From contig OZ024861.1 of the NCBI GenBank assembly GCA_964017155.1, forward strand, positions 14,458,412 to 14,522,411: a stretch of DNA of 64,000 nucleotides. Reading direction: 5' to 3'. Each line of letters opens with the position of its first letter. Within the stretch, counting starts at the first letter, position 1. Source of the DNA: Oasisia sp. SBJ-2009 (Eukaryota > Annelida > Polychaeta > Sabellida > Siboglinidae). Below are positions 36,244 to 49,736 of this stretch, one piece after another. The position numbers and the translations under genes were made by a program. The notes below the pieces were generated by a model. That model did no database searches and had not been told where the DNA came from. It saw only the letters and a program-made list of their open reading frames with translations.

Positions 36244-38490
36244 GTGAGCGACACAGACCCTCTGAGAATGCGACGCGCGAGTAGTGATGAACCCCACGCA
36301 TGTCTAGTATATCATTTCGTAGTTATCTGGGTAGTTTGGAACAACCTTTGTTTTCTCGTAAGGCTCTTCGCCATCGCTGTTATGTCTAGCCTTTGGCGTT
36401 ACCTGTTTGTCGGCATAGCGCTCATGACATGGCCAAAGAGCTGGCCTGTTGGCACTGATCACTGTAGCATATGATATTGTTTCCAAGGCAATGTATCAAC
36501 ATATGCATTCGAACTCCGTCACTACCTAGATACAAATCCGCGTGCCGAGATATGTGTGACTGCAATAAATATGGGTCTCAAAACATCGAATGATCTCTAC
36601 ACTTGTCTTTGAAGGAAGACATGTCAAATGCGAACCCTTGAGTTACACTATTGCAAAGAAAGAGGCACTTGTATAGGTTGCCTTTGCATGCTGATTCCTA
36701 AGTATGCTGTTTCCAGTCGAGATGAATGCGTTGTGCTTGCTGCCATGACGGTCAAAGAATCATCTACTCAACTGTATTGAGTGGGTGTATGTGTACATGC
36801 GATAATGTGCGTGGCATTCGCCGCGCGAATGGTGCTTATGCATATCAGTGTTAAGATACTTTCCGCAGTGCGATCTCGACCTCTTACACAAGTCTCGTTT
36901 TATGTGCATTATTTGGCATCATATTTTGACATTGTGTATCTTGAAATACATCATATAGCGTGAAAAATAGCTCAATCAATCGTCTGAGTAAAACGTTTCG
37001 ATTGTGAGAACTGCAACCTCAAAACTAATGTCCACTCGCACTACCTGTGATACATGTATCGATGTCATGCTATCATTGATTTGATTCTCCCAGTGATCGG
37101 CCTACATTATCATCTACCTCAACAGGTTATATAAATAAAATAACTTGATAAAAACAACGCGTCACCCACTGTCGAATGACTGTTCCGCGTCGCCAATCTT
37201 CACATCATCGGGCCTGGTCGGTCAGTAATGCTGCCAGAAGTCGTCGGCCACGTGTCGCTGTATCTTCACCGGGCGCAGACACCTGAGAAAAAACAATAAA
37301 CCAGCGTTACAATGTGCACGGTGTCTAACAAAATTGAAAACAGCAGGCTCAGTGCTTACATATGCCCACATTCCTTCACCCCACTGGCGTCAAAGACGCA
37401 AATCCCACCGCGATGCGGTCGAGATTACACTAAAGAAACTGGCATCTGTCGCCAGCATTCGGCTGCGCGACACAGTAATGGCGGCAAACCGGAAGACGCG
37501 CCACAACAATACCGTGACGTCACGACGATACGGCAGACGCGCCATTTTCGTTCCCGGCGACGTCAAATTTCAAGATGGCGACGCCTTTGATCTAAGCATA
37601 ATGGGGGGGGGGGAGGCGCTTTCTTCCACTTTTACTTCGTTCTTTCAATGTTTTACTTGCGCTAGCCTATTTCGCAATAAGGTACACACACATAGGACTA
37701 CAGTTGTGTTATGGTACGACGGCCAGTGCGACATTCGGGTACTTTTTATGCACGATGCAAGTCAATGTGCGTGGGGTATAACACCGATTAGATTCAACAA
37801 TGTCAGACTCTCTGCATTGAGTTTTAGACCAAATATATCAGGCCTGCTGCGTCCGCGCGTATTAAAACCACTACACTACCCTACCCGCGCCTCTCGTAAT
37901 GCAGTTTCAAACCTAGGAGCAATTGAGGTTGGCTTGCATTCTGCGCATGTGCCTAATTCTTGTCGGAAATGGAACAGAATATTCATATTCTTGTTCTCAT
38001 TCACAGTACACTGTATATGGTGCATACCACTCTTCGATGAGTTGTCTCAAAGTCTCAAGCAGCTTTCCACCTATGCCTAGGCAAATAGACGTTTGGACAG
38101 TATCTAATTTAACATTCGTACTGCTGAGCTTCAAACTACTACACTCAACGACAGAAGTTCCCTTCATTGTGTTGGCAATCTACTCTCTGCGATCTGGAAC
38201 TCTAAAACGTGTTAACGGAGACGCCACGAGGGCTGTATGCAGGCTGCGCAAAGATGTATCTGAAGCAGTATATGCCATTCCATGCGATAAAAGACGTTCG
38301 TTCGCATACAGTCTAGATTTACTCTGTAGTGTAATACGCTTTGTAGGACGTACAATGTATGTAGCTAGCTCAACATCAATGATTATATGATGCGACCATT
38401 GCCTGTTAGCTGCTTCGTGGTTTCGTTTTCATATTGAACTTGCGACATGTCTGCTCTTTGGTTTCAGGTCTTGTTATTTGAGACCGACGT
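36244..38490 (+). repeat. Repeat unit 17 (2247 bp, G11)
   Basis: G-run 37603-37613. Private C at 37018 and G at 38268; G at the A/G site. Confidence 0.97.
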
Positions 38491-40737
38491 GTGAGCGACA
38501 CAGACCCTCTGAGAATGCGACGCGCGAGTAGTGATGAACCCCACGCATGTCTAGTATATCATTTCGTAGTTATCTGGGTAGTTTGGAACAACCTTTGTTT
38601 TCTCGTAAGGCTCTTCGCCATCGCTGTTATGTCTAGCCTTTGGCGTTACCTGTTTGTCGGCATAGCGCTCATGACATGGCCAAAGAGCTGGCCTGTTGGC
38701 ACTGATCACTGTAGCATATGATATTGTTTCCAAGGCAATGTATCAACATATGCATTCGAACTCCGTCACTACCTAGATACAAATCCGCGTGCCGAGATAT
38801 GTGTGACTGCAATAAATATGGGTCTCAAAACATCGAATGATCTCTACACTTGTCTTTGAAGGAAGACATGTCAAATGCGAACCCTTGAGTTACACTATTG
38901 CAAAGAAAGAGGCACTTGTATAGGTTGCCTTTGCATGCTGATTCCTAAGTATGCTGTTTCCAGTCGAGATGAATGCGTTGTGCTTGCTGCCATGGCGGTC
39001 AAAGAATCATCTACTCAACTGTATTGAGTGGGTGTATGTGTACATGCGATAATGTGCGTGGCATTCGCCGCGCGAATGGTGCTTATGCATATCAGTGTTA
39101 AGATACTTTCCGCAGTGCGATCTCGACCTCTTACACAAGTCTCGTTTTATGTGCATTATTTGGCATCATATTTTGACATTGTGTATCTTGAAATACATCA
39201 TATAGCGTGAAAAATAGCTCAATCAATCGTCTGAGTAAAACGTTTCGATTGTGAGAACTGCAACATCAAAACTAATGTCCACTCGCACTACCTGTGATAC
39301 ATGTATCGATGTCATGCTATCATTGATTTGATTCTCCCAGTGATCGGCCTACATTATCATCTACCTCAACAGGTTATATAAATAAAATAACTTGATAAAA
39401 ACAACGCGTCACCCACTGTCGAATGACTGTTCCGCGTCGCCAATCTTCACATCATCGGGCCTGGTCGGTCAGTAATGCTGCCAGAAGTCGTCGGCCACGT
39501 GTCGCTGTATCTTCACCGGGCGCAGACACCTGAGAAAAAACAATAAACCAGCGTTACAATGTGCACGGTGTCTAACAAAATTGAAAACAGCAGGCTCAGT
39601 GCTTACATATGCCCACATTCCTTCACCCCACTGGCGTCAAAGACGCAAATCCCACCGCGATGCGGTCGAGATTACACTAAAGAAACTGGCATCTGTCGCC
39701 AGCATTCGGCTGCGCGACACAGTTATGGCGGCAAACCGGAAGACGCGCCACAACAATACCGTGACGTCACGACGATACGGCAGACGCGCCATTTTCGTTC
39801 CCGGCGACGTCAAATTTCAAGATGGCGACGCCTTTGATCTAAGCATAATGGGGGGGGGGGAGGCGCTTTCTTCCACTTTTATTTCGTTCTTTCAATGTTT
39901 TACTTGCGCTAGCCTATTTCGCAATAAGGTACACACACATAGGACTACAGTTGTGTTATGGTACGACGGCCAGTGCGACATTCGGGTACTTTTTATGCAC
40001 GATGCAAGTCAATGTGCGTGGGGTATAACACCGATTAGATTCAACAATGTCAGACTCTCTGCATTGAGTTTTAGACCAAATATATCAGGCCTGCTGCGTC
40101 CGCGCGTATTAAAACCACTACACTACCCTACCCGCGCCTCTCGTAATGCAGTTTCAAACCTAGGAGCAATTGAGGTTGGCTTGCATTCTGCGCATGTGCC
40201 TAATTCTTGTCGGAAATGGAACAGAATATTCATATTCTTGTTCTCATTCACAGTACACTGTATATGGTGCATACCACTCTTCGATGAGTTGTCTCAAAGT
40301 CTCAAGCAGCTTTCCACCTATGCCTAGGCAAATAGACGTTTGGACAGTATCTAATTTAACATTCGTACTGCTGAGCTTCAAACTACTACACTCAACGACA
40401 GAAGTTCCCTTCATTGTGTTGGCAATCTACTCTCTGCGATCTGGAACTCTAAAACGTGTTAACGGAGACGCCACGAGGGCTGTATGCAGGCTGCGCAAAG
40501 ATGTATCTGAAGCATTATATGCCATTCCATGCGATAAAAGACGTTCGTTCGCATACAGTCTAGATTTACTCTGTAGTGTAATACGCTTTGTAGGACGTAC
40601 AATGTATGTAGCTAGCTCAACATCAATGATTATATGATGCGACCATTGCCTGTTAGCTGCTTCGTGGTTTCGTTTTCATATTGAACTTGCGACATGTCTG
40701 CTCTTTGGTTTCAGGTCTTGTTATTTGAGACCGACGT
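38491..40737 (+). repeat. Repeat unit 18 (2247 bp, G11)
   Basis: G-run 39850-39860. Private G at 38995, T at 39724 and T at 39882; G at the A/G site. Confidence 0.97.
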
Positions 40738-42983
40738 GTGAGCGACACAGACCCTCTGAGAATGCGACGCGCGAGTAGTGATGAACCCCACGCATGTCTA
40801 GTATATCATTTCGTAGTTATCTGGGTAGTTTGGAACAACCTTTGTTTTTTCGTAAGGCTCTTCGCCATCGCTGTTATGTCTAGCCTTTGGCGTTACCTGT
40901 TTGTCGGCATAGCGCTCATGACATGGCCAAAGAGCTGGCCTGTTGGCACTGATCACTGTAGCATATGATATTGTTTCCAAGGCAATGTATCAACATATGC
41001 ATTCGAACTCCGTCACTACCTAGATACAAATCCGCGTGCCGAGATATGTGTGACTGCAATAAATATGGGTCTCAAAACATCGAATGATCTCTACACTTGT
41101 CTTTGAAGGAAGACATGTCAAATGCGAACCCTTGAGTTACACTATTGCAAAGAAAGAGGCACTTGTATAGGTTGCCTTTGCATGCTGATTCCTAAGTATG
41201 CTGTTTCCAGTCGAGATGAATGCGTTGTGCTTGCTGCCATGACGGTCAAAGAATCATCTACTCAACTGTATTGAGTGGGTGTATGTGTACATGCGATAAT
41301 GTGCGTGGCATTCGCCGCGCGAATGGTGCTTATGCATATCAGTGTTAAGATACTTTCCGCAGTGCGATCTCGACCTCTTACACAAGTCTCGTTTTATGTG
41401 CATTATTTGGCATCATATTTTGACATTGTGTATCTTGAAATACATCATATAGCGTGAAAAATAGCTCAATCAATCGTCTGAGTAAAACGTTTCGATTGTG
41501 AGAACTGCAACATCAAAACTAATGTCCACTCGCACTACCTGTGATACATGTATCGATGTCATGCTATCATTGATTTGATTCTCCCAGTGATCGGCCTACA
41601 TTATCATCTACCTCAACAGGTTATATAAATAAAATAACTTGATAAAAACAACGCGTCACCCACTGTCGAATGACTGTTCCGCGTCGCCAATCTTCACATC
41701 ATCGGGCCTGGTCGGTCAGTAATGCTGCCAGAAGTCGTCGGCCACGTGTCGCTGTATCTTCACCGGGCGCAGACACCTGAGAAAAAACAATAAACCAGCG
41801 TTACAATGTGCACGGTGTCTAACAAAATTGAAAACAGCAGGCTCAGTGCTTACATATGCCCACATTCCTTCACCCCACTGGCGTCAAAGACGCAAATCCC
41901 ACCGCGATGCGGTCGAGATTACACTAAAGAAACTGGCATCTGTCGCCAGCATTCGGCTGCGCGACACAGTAATGGCGGCAAACCGGAAGACGCGCCACAA
42001 CAATACCGTGACGTCACGACGATACGGCAGACGCGCCATTTTCGTTCCCGGCGACGTCAAATTTCAAGATGGCGACGCCTTTGATCTAAGCATAATGGGG
42101 GGGGGGAGGCGCTTTCTTCCACTTTTACTTCGTTCTTTCAATGTTTTACTTCCGCTAGCCTATTTCGCAATAAGGTACACACACATAGGACTACAGTTGT
42201 GTTATGGTACGACGGCCAGTGCGACATTCGGGTACTTTTTATGCACGATGCAAGTCAATGTGCGTGGGGTATAACACCGATTAGATTCAACAATGTCAGA
42301 CTCTCTGCATTGAGTTTTAGACCAAATATATCAGGCCTGCTGCGTCCGCGCGTATTAAAACCACTACACTACCCTACCCGCGCCTCTCGTAATGCAGTTT
42401 CAAACCTAGGAGCAATTGAGGTTGGCTTGCATTCTGCGCATGTGCCTAATTCTTGTCGGAAATGGAACAGAATATTCATATTCTTGTTCTCATTCACAGT
42501 ACACTGTATATGGTGCATACCACTCTTCGATGAGTTGTCTCAAAGTCTCAAGCAGCTTTCCACCTATGCCTAGGCAAATAGACGTTTGGACAGTATCTAA
42601 TTTAACATTCGTACTGCTGAGCTTCAAACTACTACACTCAACGACAGAAGTTCCCTTCATTGTGTTGGCAATCTACTCTCTGCGATCTGGAACTCTAAAA
42701 CGTGTTAACGGAGACGCCACGAGGGCTGTATGCAGGCTGCGCAAAGATGTATCTGAAGCATTATATGCCATTCCATGCGATAAAAGACGTTCGTTCGCAT
42801 ACAGTCTAGATTTACTCTGTAGTGTAATACGCTTTGTAGGACGTACAATGTATGTAGCTAGCTCAACATCAATGATTATATGATGCAACCATTGCCTGTT
42901 AGCTGCTTCGTGGTTTCGTTTTCATATTGAACTTGCGACATGTCTGCTCTTTGGTTTCAGGTCTTGTTATTTGAGACCGACGT
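40738..42983 (+). repeat. Repeat unit 19 (2246 bp, G10)
   Basis: G-run 42097-42106, joint shortest. Private T at 40849, C at 42152 and A at 42887; G at the A/G site. It is the last unit with G there. Confidence 0.97.
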
Positions 42984-45231
42984 GTGAGCGACACAGACCC
43001 TCTGAGAATGCGACGCGCGAGTAGTGATGAACCCCACGCATGTCTAGTATATCATTTCGTAGTTATCTGGGTAGTTTGGAACAACCTTTGTTTTCTCGTA
43101 AGGCTCTTCGCCATCGCTGTTATGTCTAGCCTTTGGCGTTACCTGTTTGTCGGCATAGCGCTCATGACATGGCCAAAGAGCTGGCCTGTTGGCACTGATC
43201 ACTGTAGCATATGATATTGTTTCCAAGGCAATGTATCAACATATGCATTCGAACTCCGTCACTACCTAGATACAAATCCGCGTGCCGAGATATGTGTGAC
43301 TGCAATAAATATGGGTCTCAAAACATCGAATGATCTCTACACTTGTCTTTGAAGGAAGACATGTCAAATGCGATCCCTTGAGTTACACTATTGCAAAGAA
43401 AGAGGCACTTGTATAGGTTGCCTTTGCATGCTGATTCCTAAGTATGCTGTTTCCAGTCGAGATGAATGCGTTGTGCTTGCTGCCATGACGGTCAAAGAAT
43501 CATCTACTCAACTGTATTGAGTGGGTGTATGTGTACATGCGATAATGTGCGTGGCATTCGCCGCGCGAATGGTGCTTATGCATATCAGTGTTAAGATACT
43601 TTCCGCAGTGCGATCTCGACCTCTTACACAAGTCTCGTTTTATGTGCATTATTTGGCATCATATTTTGACATTGTGTATCTTGAAATACATCATATAGCG
43701 TGAAAAATAGCTCAATCAATCGTCTGAGTAAAACGTTTCGATTGTGAGAACTGCAACATCAAAACTAATGTCCACTCGCACTACCTGTGATACATGTATC
43801 GATGTCATGCTATCATTGATTTGATTCTCCCAGTGATCGGCCTACATTATCATCTACCTCAACAGGTTATATAAATAAAATAACTTGATAAAAACAACGC
43901 GTCACCCACTGTCGAATGACTGTTCCGCGTCGCCAATCTTCACATCATCGGGCCTGGTCGGTCAGTAATGCTGCCAGAAGTCGTCGGCCACGTGTCGCTG
44001 TATCTTCACCGGGCGCAGACACCTGAGAAAAAACAATAAACCAGCGTTACAATGTGCACGGTGTCTAACAAAATTGAAAACAGCAGGCTCAGTGCTTACA
44101 TATGCCCACATTCCTTCACCCCACTGGCGTCAAAGACGCAAATCCCACCGCGATGCGGTCGAGATTACACTAAAGAAACTGGCATCTGTCGCCAGCATTC
44201 GGCTGCGCGACACAGTAATGGCGGCAAACCGGAAGACGCGCCACAACAATACCGTGACGTCACGACGATACGGCAGACGCGCCATTTTCGTTCCCGGCGA
44301 CGTCAAATTTCAAGATGGCGACGCCTTTGATCTAAGCATAATGGGGGGGGGGGGAGGCGCTTTCTTCCACTTTTACTTCGTTCTTTCAATGTTTTACTTG
44401 CGCTAGCCTATTTCGCAATAAGGTACACACACATAGGACTACAGTTGTGTTATGGTACGACGGCCAGTGCGACATTCGGGTACTTTTTATGCACGATGCA
44501 AGTCAATGTGCGTGGGGTATAACACCGATTAGATTCAACAATGTCAGACTCTCTGCATTGAGTTTTAGACCAAATATATCAGGCCTGCTGCGTCCGCGCG
44601 TATTAAAACCACTACACTACCCTACCCGCGCCTCTCGTAATGCAGTTTCAAACCTAGGAGCAATTGAGGTTGGCTTGCATTCTGCGCATGTGCCTAATTC
44701 TTGTCGGAAATGGAACAGAATATTCATATTCTTGTTCTCATTCACAGTACACTGTATATGGTGCATACCACTCTTCGATGAGTTGTCTCAAAGTCTCAAG
44801 CAGCTTTCCACCTATGCCTAGGCAAATAGACGTTTGGACAGTATCTAATTTAACATTCGTACTGCTGAGCTTCAAACTACTACACTCAACGACAGAAGTT
44901 CCCTTCATTGTGTTGGCAATCTACTCTCTGCGATCTGGAACTCTAAAACGTGTTAACGGAGACGCCACGAGGGCTGTATGCAGGCTGCGCAAAGATATAT
45001 CTGAAGCATTATATGCCATTCCATGCGATAAAAGACGTTCGTTCGCATACAGTCTAGATTTACTCTGTAGTGTAATACGCTTTGTAGGACGTACAATGTA
45101 TGTAGCTAGCTCAACATCAATGATTATATGATGCGACCATTGCCTGTTAGCTGCTTCGTGGTTTCGTTTTCATATTGAACTTGCGACATGTCTGCTCTTT
45201 GGTTTCAGGTCTTGTTATTTGAGACCGACGT
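42984..45231 (+). repeat. Repeat unit 20 (2248 bp, G12)
   Basis: G-run 44343-44354. Private T at 43374. From this unit to the right edge every copy has A at the A/G site. Confidence 0.97.
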
Positions 45232-47481
45232 GTGAGCGACACAGACCCTCTGAGAATGCGACGCGCGAGTAGTGATGAACCCCACGCATGTCTAGTATAT
45301 CATTTCGTAGTTATCTGGGTAGTTTGGAACAACCTTTGTTTTCTCGTAAGGCTCTTCGCCATCGCTGTTATGTCTAGCCTTTGGCGTTACCTGTTTGTCG
45401 GCATAGCGCTCATGACATGGCCAAAGAGCTGGCCTGTTGGCACTGATCACTGTAGCATATGATATTGTTTCCAAGGCAATGTATCAACATATGCATTCGA
45501 ACTCCGTCACTACCTAGATACAAATCCGCGTGCCGAGATATGTGTGACTGCAATAAATATGGGTCTCAAAACATCGAATGATCTCTACACTTGTCTTTGA
45601 AGGAAGACATGTCAAATGCGAACCCTTGAGTTACACTATTGCAAAGAAAGAGGCACTTGTATAGGTTGCCTTTGCATGCTGATTCCTAAGTATGCTGTTT
45701 CCAGTCGAGATGAATGCGTTGTGCTTGCTGCCATGACGGTCAAAGAATCATCTACTCAACTGTATTGAGTGGGTGTATGTGTACATGCGATAATGTGCGT
45801 GGCATTCGCCGCGCGAATGGTGCTTATGCATATCAGTGTTAAGATACTTTCCGCAGTGCGATCTCGACCTCTTACACAAGTCTCGTTTTATGTGCATTAT
45901 TTGGCATCATATTTTGACATTGTGTATCTTGAAATACATCATATAGCGTGAAAAATAGCTCAATCAATCGTCTGAGTAAAACGTTTCGATTGTGAGAACT
46001 GCAACATCAAAACTAATGTCCACTCGCACTACCTGTGATACATGTATCGATGTCATGCTATCATTGATTTGATTCTCCCAGTGATCGGCCTACATTATCA
46101 TCTACCTCAACAGGTTATATAAATAAAATAACTTGATAAAAACAACGCGTCACCCACTGTCGAATGACTGTTCCGCGTCGCCAATCTTCACATCATCGGG
46201 CCTGGTCGGTCAGTAATGCTGCCAGAAGTCGTCGGCCACGTGTCGCTGTATCTTCACCGGGCGCAGACACCTGAGAAAAAACAATAAACCAGCGTTACAA
46301 TGTGCACGGTGTCTAACAAAATTGAAAACAGCAGGCTCAGTGCTTACATATGCCCACATTCCTTCACCCCACTGGCGTCAAAGACGCAAATCCCACCGCG
46401 ATGCGGTCGAGATTACACTAAAGAAACTGGCATCTGTCGCCAGCATTCGGCTGCGCGACACAGTAATGGCGGCAAACCGGAAGACGCGCCACAACAATAC
46501 CGTGACGTCACGACGATACGGCAGACGCGCCATTTTCGTTCCCGGCGACGTCAAATTTCAAGATGGCGACGCCTTTGATCTAAGCATAATGGGGGGGGGG
46601 GGGGAGGCGCTTTCTTCCACTTTTACTTCGTTCTTTCAATGTTTTACTTGCGCTAGCCTATTTCGCAATAAGGTACACACACATAGGACTACAGTTGTGT
46701 TATGGTACGACGGCCAGTGCGACATTCGGGTACTTTTTATGCACGATGCAAGTCAATGTGCGTGGGGTATAACACCGATTAGATTCAACAATGTCAGACT
46801 CTCTGCATTGAGTTTTAGACCAAATATATCAGGCCTGCTGCGTCCGCGCGTATTAAAACCACTACACTACCCTACCCGCGCCTCTCGTAATGCAGTTTCA
46901 AACCTAGGAGCAATTGAGGTTGGCTTGCATTCTGCGCATGTGCCTAATTCTTGTCGGAAATGGAACAGAATATTCATATTCTTGTTCTCATTCACAGTAC
47001 ACTGTATATGGTGCATACCACTCTTCGATGAGTTGTCTCAAAGTCTCAAGCAGCTTTCCACCTATGCCTAGGCAAATAGACGTTTGGACAGTATCTAATT
47101 TAACATTCGTACTGCTGAGCTTCAAACTACTACACTCAACGACAGAAGTTCCCTTCATTGTGTTGGCAATCTACTCTCTGCGATCTGGAACTCTAAAACG
47201 TGTTAACGGAGACGCCACGAGGGCTGTATGCAGGCTGCGCAAAGATATATCTGAAGCATTATATGCCATTCCATGCGATAAAAGACGTTCGTTCGCATAC
47301 AGTCTAGATTTACTCTGTAGTGTAATACGCTTTGTAGGACGTACAATGTATGTAGCTAGCTCAACATCAATGATTATATGATGCGACCATTGCCTGTTAG
47401 CTGCTTCGTGGTTTCGTTTTCATATTGAACTTGCGACATGTCTGCTCTTTGGTTTCAGGTCTTGTTATTTGAGACCGACGT
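45232..47481 (+). repeat. Repeat unit 21 (2250 bp, G14)
   Basis: G-run 46591-46604. A at the A/G site; no private base noticed. G14 again gives the 249-codon fused frame. Confidence 0.97.
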
Positions 47482-49736
47482 GTGAGCGACACAGACCCTC
47501 TGAGAATGCGACGCGCGAGTAGTGATGAACCCCACGCATGTCTAGTATATCATTTCGTAGTTATCTGGGTAGTTTGGAACAACCTTTGTTTTCTCGTAAG
47601 GCTCTTCGCCATCGCTGTTATGTCTAGCCTTTGGCGTTACCTGTTTGTCGGCATAGCGCTCATGACATGGCCAAAGAGCTGGCCTGTTGGCACTGATCAC
47701 TGTAGCATATGATATTGTTTCCAAGGCAATGTATCAACATATGCATTCGAACTCCGTCACTACCTAGATACAAATCCGCGTGCCGAGATATGTGTGACTG
47801 CAATAAATATGGGTCTCAAAACATCGAATGATCTCTACACTTGTCTTTGAAGGAAGACATGTCAAATGCGAACCCTTGAGTTACACTATTGCAAAGAAAG
47901 AGGCACTTGTATAGGTTGCCTTTGCATGCTGATTCCTAAGTATGCTGTTTCCAGTCGAGATGAATGCGTTGTGCTTGCTGCCATGACGGTCAAAGAATCA
48001 TCTACTCAACTGTATTGAGTGGGTGTATGTGTACATGCGATAATGTGCGTGGCATTCGCCGCGCGAATGGTGCTTATGCATATCAGTGTTAAGATACTTT
48101 CCGCAGTGCGATCTCGACCTCTTACACAAGTCTCGTTTTATGTGCATTATTTGGCATCATATTTTGACATTGTGTATCTTGAAATACATCATATAGCGTG
48201 AAAAATAGCTCAATCAATCGTCTGAGTAAAACGTTTCGATTGTGAGAACTGCAACATCAAAACTAATGTCCACTCGCACTACCTGTGATACATGTATCGA
48301 TGTCATGCTATCATTGATTTGATTCTCCCAGTGATCGGCCTACATTATCATCTACCTCAACAGGTTATATAAATAAAATAACTTGATAAAAACAACGCGT
48401 CACCCACTGTCGAATGACTGTTCCGCGTCGCCAATCTTCACATCATCGGGCCTGGTCGGTCAGTAATGCTGCCAGAAGTCGTCGGCCACGTGTCGCTGTA
48501 TCTTCACCGGGCGCAGACACCTGAGAAAAAACAATAAACCAGCGTTACAATGTGCACGGTGTCTAACAAAATTGAAAACAGCAGGCTCAGTGCTTACATA
48601 TGCCCACATTCCTTCACCCCACTGGCGTCAAAGACGCAAATCCCACCGCGATGCGGTCGAGATTACACTAAAGAAACTGGCATCTGTCGCCAGCATTCGG
48701 CTGCGCGACACAGTAATGGCGGCAAACCGGAAGACGCGCCACAACAATACCGTGACGTCACGACGATACGGCAGACGCGCCATTTTCGTTCCCGGCGACG
48801 TCAAATTTCAAGATGGCGACGCCTTTGATCTAAGCATAATGGGGGGGGGGGGGGGGGGGAGGCGCTTTCTTCCACTTTTACTTCGTTCTTTCAATGTTTT
48901 ACTTGCGCTAGCCTATTTCGCAATAAGGTACACACACATAGGACTACAGTTGTGTTATGGTACGACGGCCAGTGCGACATTCGGGTACTTTTTATGCACG
49001 ATGCAAGTCAATGTGCGTGGGGTATAACACCGATTAGATTCAACAATGTCAGACTCTCTGCATTGAGTTTTAGACCAAATATATCAGGCCTGCTGCGTCC
49101 GCGCGTATTAAAACCACTACACTACCCTACCCGCGCCTCTCGTAATGCAGTTTCAAACCTAGGAGCAATTGAGGTTGGCTTGCAATTCTGCGCATGTGCC
49201 TAATTCTGTCGGAAAATGGAACAGAATATTCATATTCTTGTTCTCATTCACAGTACACTGTATATGGTGCATACCACTCTTCGATGAGTTGTCTCAAAGT
49301 CTCAAGCAGCTTTCCACCTATGCCTAGGCAAATAGACGTTTGGACAGTATCTAATTTAACATTCGTACTGCTGAGCTTCAAACTACTACACTCAACGACA
49401 GAAGTTCCCTTCATTGTGTTGGCAATCTACTCTCTGCGATCTGGAACTCTAAAACGTGTTAACGGAGACGCCACGAGGGCTGTATGCAGGCTGCGCAAAG
49501 ATATATCTGAAGCATTATATGCCATTCCATGCGATAAAAGACGTTCGTTCGCATACAGTCTAGATTTACTCTGTAGTGTAATACGCTTTGTAGGACGTAC
49601 AATGTATGTAGCTAGCTCAACATCAATGATTATATGATGCGACCATTGCCTGTTAGCTGCTTCGTGGTTTCGTTTTCATATTGAACTTGCGACATGTCTG
49701 CTCTTTGGTTCAGGTCTTGTTATTTGAGACCGACGT
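47482..49736 (+). repeat. Repeat unit 22 (2255 bp, G19), longest
   Basis: G-run 48841-48859, the longest in the window. Four single-base indels cancel: an extra A near 49184, a missing T near 49207, an extra A near 49214 and a missing T near 49710. No substitution noticed; A at the A/G site. Confidence 0.97.
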
